Positions 5,398-5,500 of a stretch of DNA of 5,500 bases are shown piece by piece. Location: contig JAGVKR010000307.1 in the NCBI GenBank assembly GCA_020050375.1, positions 1-5,500 of the forward strand, written 5' to 3'. The position numbers and the translations under genes were made by a program. The notes under the pieces are model-generated. The model was not told where the DNA came from. It did not search any database and worked only from the letters and a program-made list of their open reading frames with translations. How positions within the stretch are numbered: position 1 is the first letter of the stretch; every line of letters begins with the position of its first letter. The DNA comes from Planctomycetales bacterium (GTDB lineage: Bacteria; Planctomycetota; Planctomycetia; Planctomycetales; Planctomycetaceae).

Positions 5398-5464
5398 GCC
5401 GCCGGGTTGATCCCGGCGGTGTGGACCGGCAGACGTGGACGGACGGCGGGGATTAACCCCGCCG
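5398..5464. repeat. Second pair of hairpin elements after the DUF1444 stop
   Basis: Hairpin 1 (5399-5419) has arms CCGCCGGG and CCCGGCGG around loop TTGAT, extendable by one G-T pair (5398-5420). Hairpin 2 (5444-5464) has arms CGGCGGGG and CCCCGCCG around loop ATTAA. Read on the - strand, the second has loop TTAAT, so the two are inverted copies of one element (GGGTTRATCCC core). They differ at two arm positions, each with its pairing partner swapped C-G to G-C, so both stems stay perfect. The first hairpin starts 14 bp after the stop and could act as a transcript 3' end. There is no T-tract. Its sequence is unrelated to the 803-855 pair but the layout is the same. Confidence 0.7.
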
Positions 5465-5500
5465 CTCGCGGGGGTGATTGGGAATCAAATCGGTTGACGC

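Noticed and set aside
5399..5419. Hairpin considered as a classic Rho-independent terminator
   Set aside because: The stem is strong but no T-run follows, so it is described as a repeat element with possible 3'-end function instead.

Overview
This 5.5 kb window is GC-rich chromosomal DNA that looks like a planctomycete. The main reason is the gene set: a large BatA-type von Willebrand factor A (VWA) membrane protein with a glutamine-amidotransferase-like segment, a small DUF1844 protein, a GroES-like protein and a DUF1444 (YtpQ-like) protein. The intergenic DNA is full of 7-bp repeats and paired palindromes, which I associate with that phylum. The assignment is inferred from gene content and style; no rRNA or marker gene is present.

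Layout from left to right: the last 52 codons of an unrecognised + strand gene (ends 160); a 211-bp gap holding a 7-bp tandem repeat and a likely promoter; a divergent GroES-like gene (+, 372-725); a 146-bp gap between convergent genes, filled mostly by two inverted hairpin elements; the BatA/VWA gene (-, 872-3268); a 262-bp gap between divergent genes with 7-bp-phased, strand-asymmetric DNA and a second likely promoter; the DUF1844 gene (+, 3531-3938); a 171-bp gap with an inverted repeat; the DUF1444 gene (+, 4110-5384) with a TTG start; and a second pair of hairpins just after its stop, running to near the window edge. No stretch over 300 bp lacks a gene. There is no tRNA, rRNA, CRISPR array, transposase or integrase.

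The genes do not form an obvious pathway. Two face each other (GroES-like and batA) and two diverge (batA and DUF1844), so batA is probably transcribed alone; the MoxR and DUF58 partners usual for this family are not adjacent. DUF1844 and DUF1444 share a strand but are separated by 171 bp and may be independent.

I see no convincing new multi-gene system. The most interesting material is intergenic. Two unrelated families of paired inverted palindromes sit just 3' of genes, and the two copies in each pair differ at positions that preserve base pairing. A 13-mer containing a -10-like hexamer occurs at nearly the same distance upstream of two + strand genes. Several intergenic arrays share a 7-bp period.
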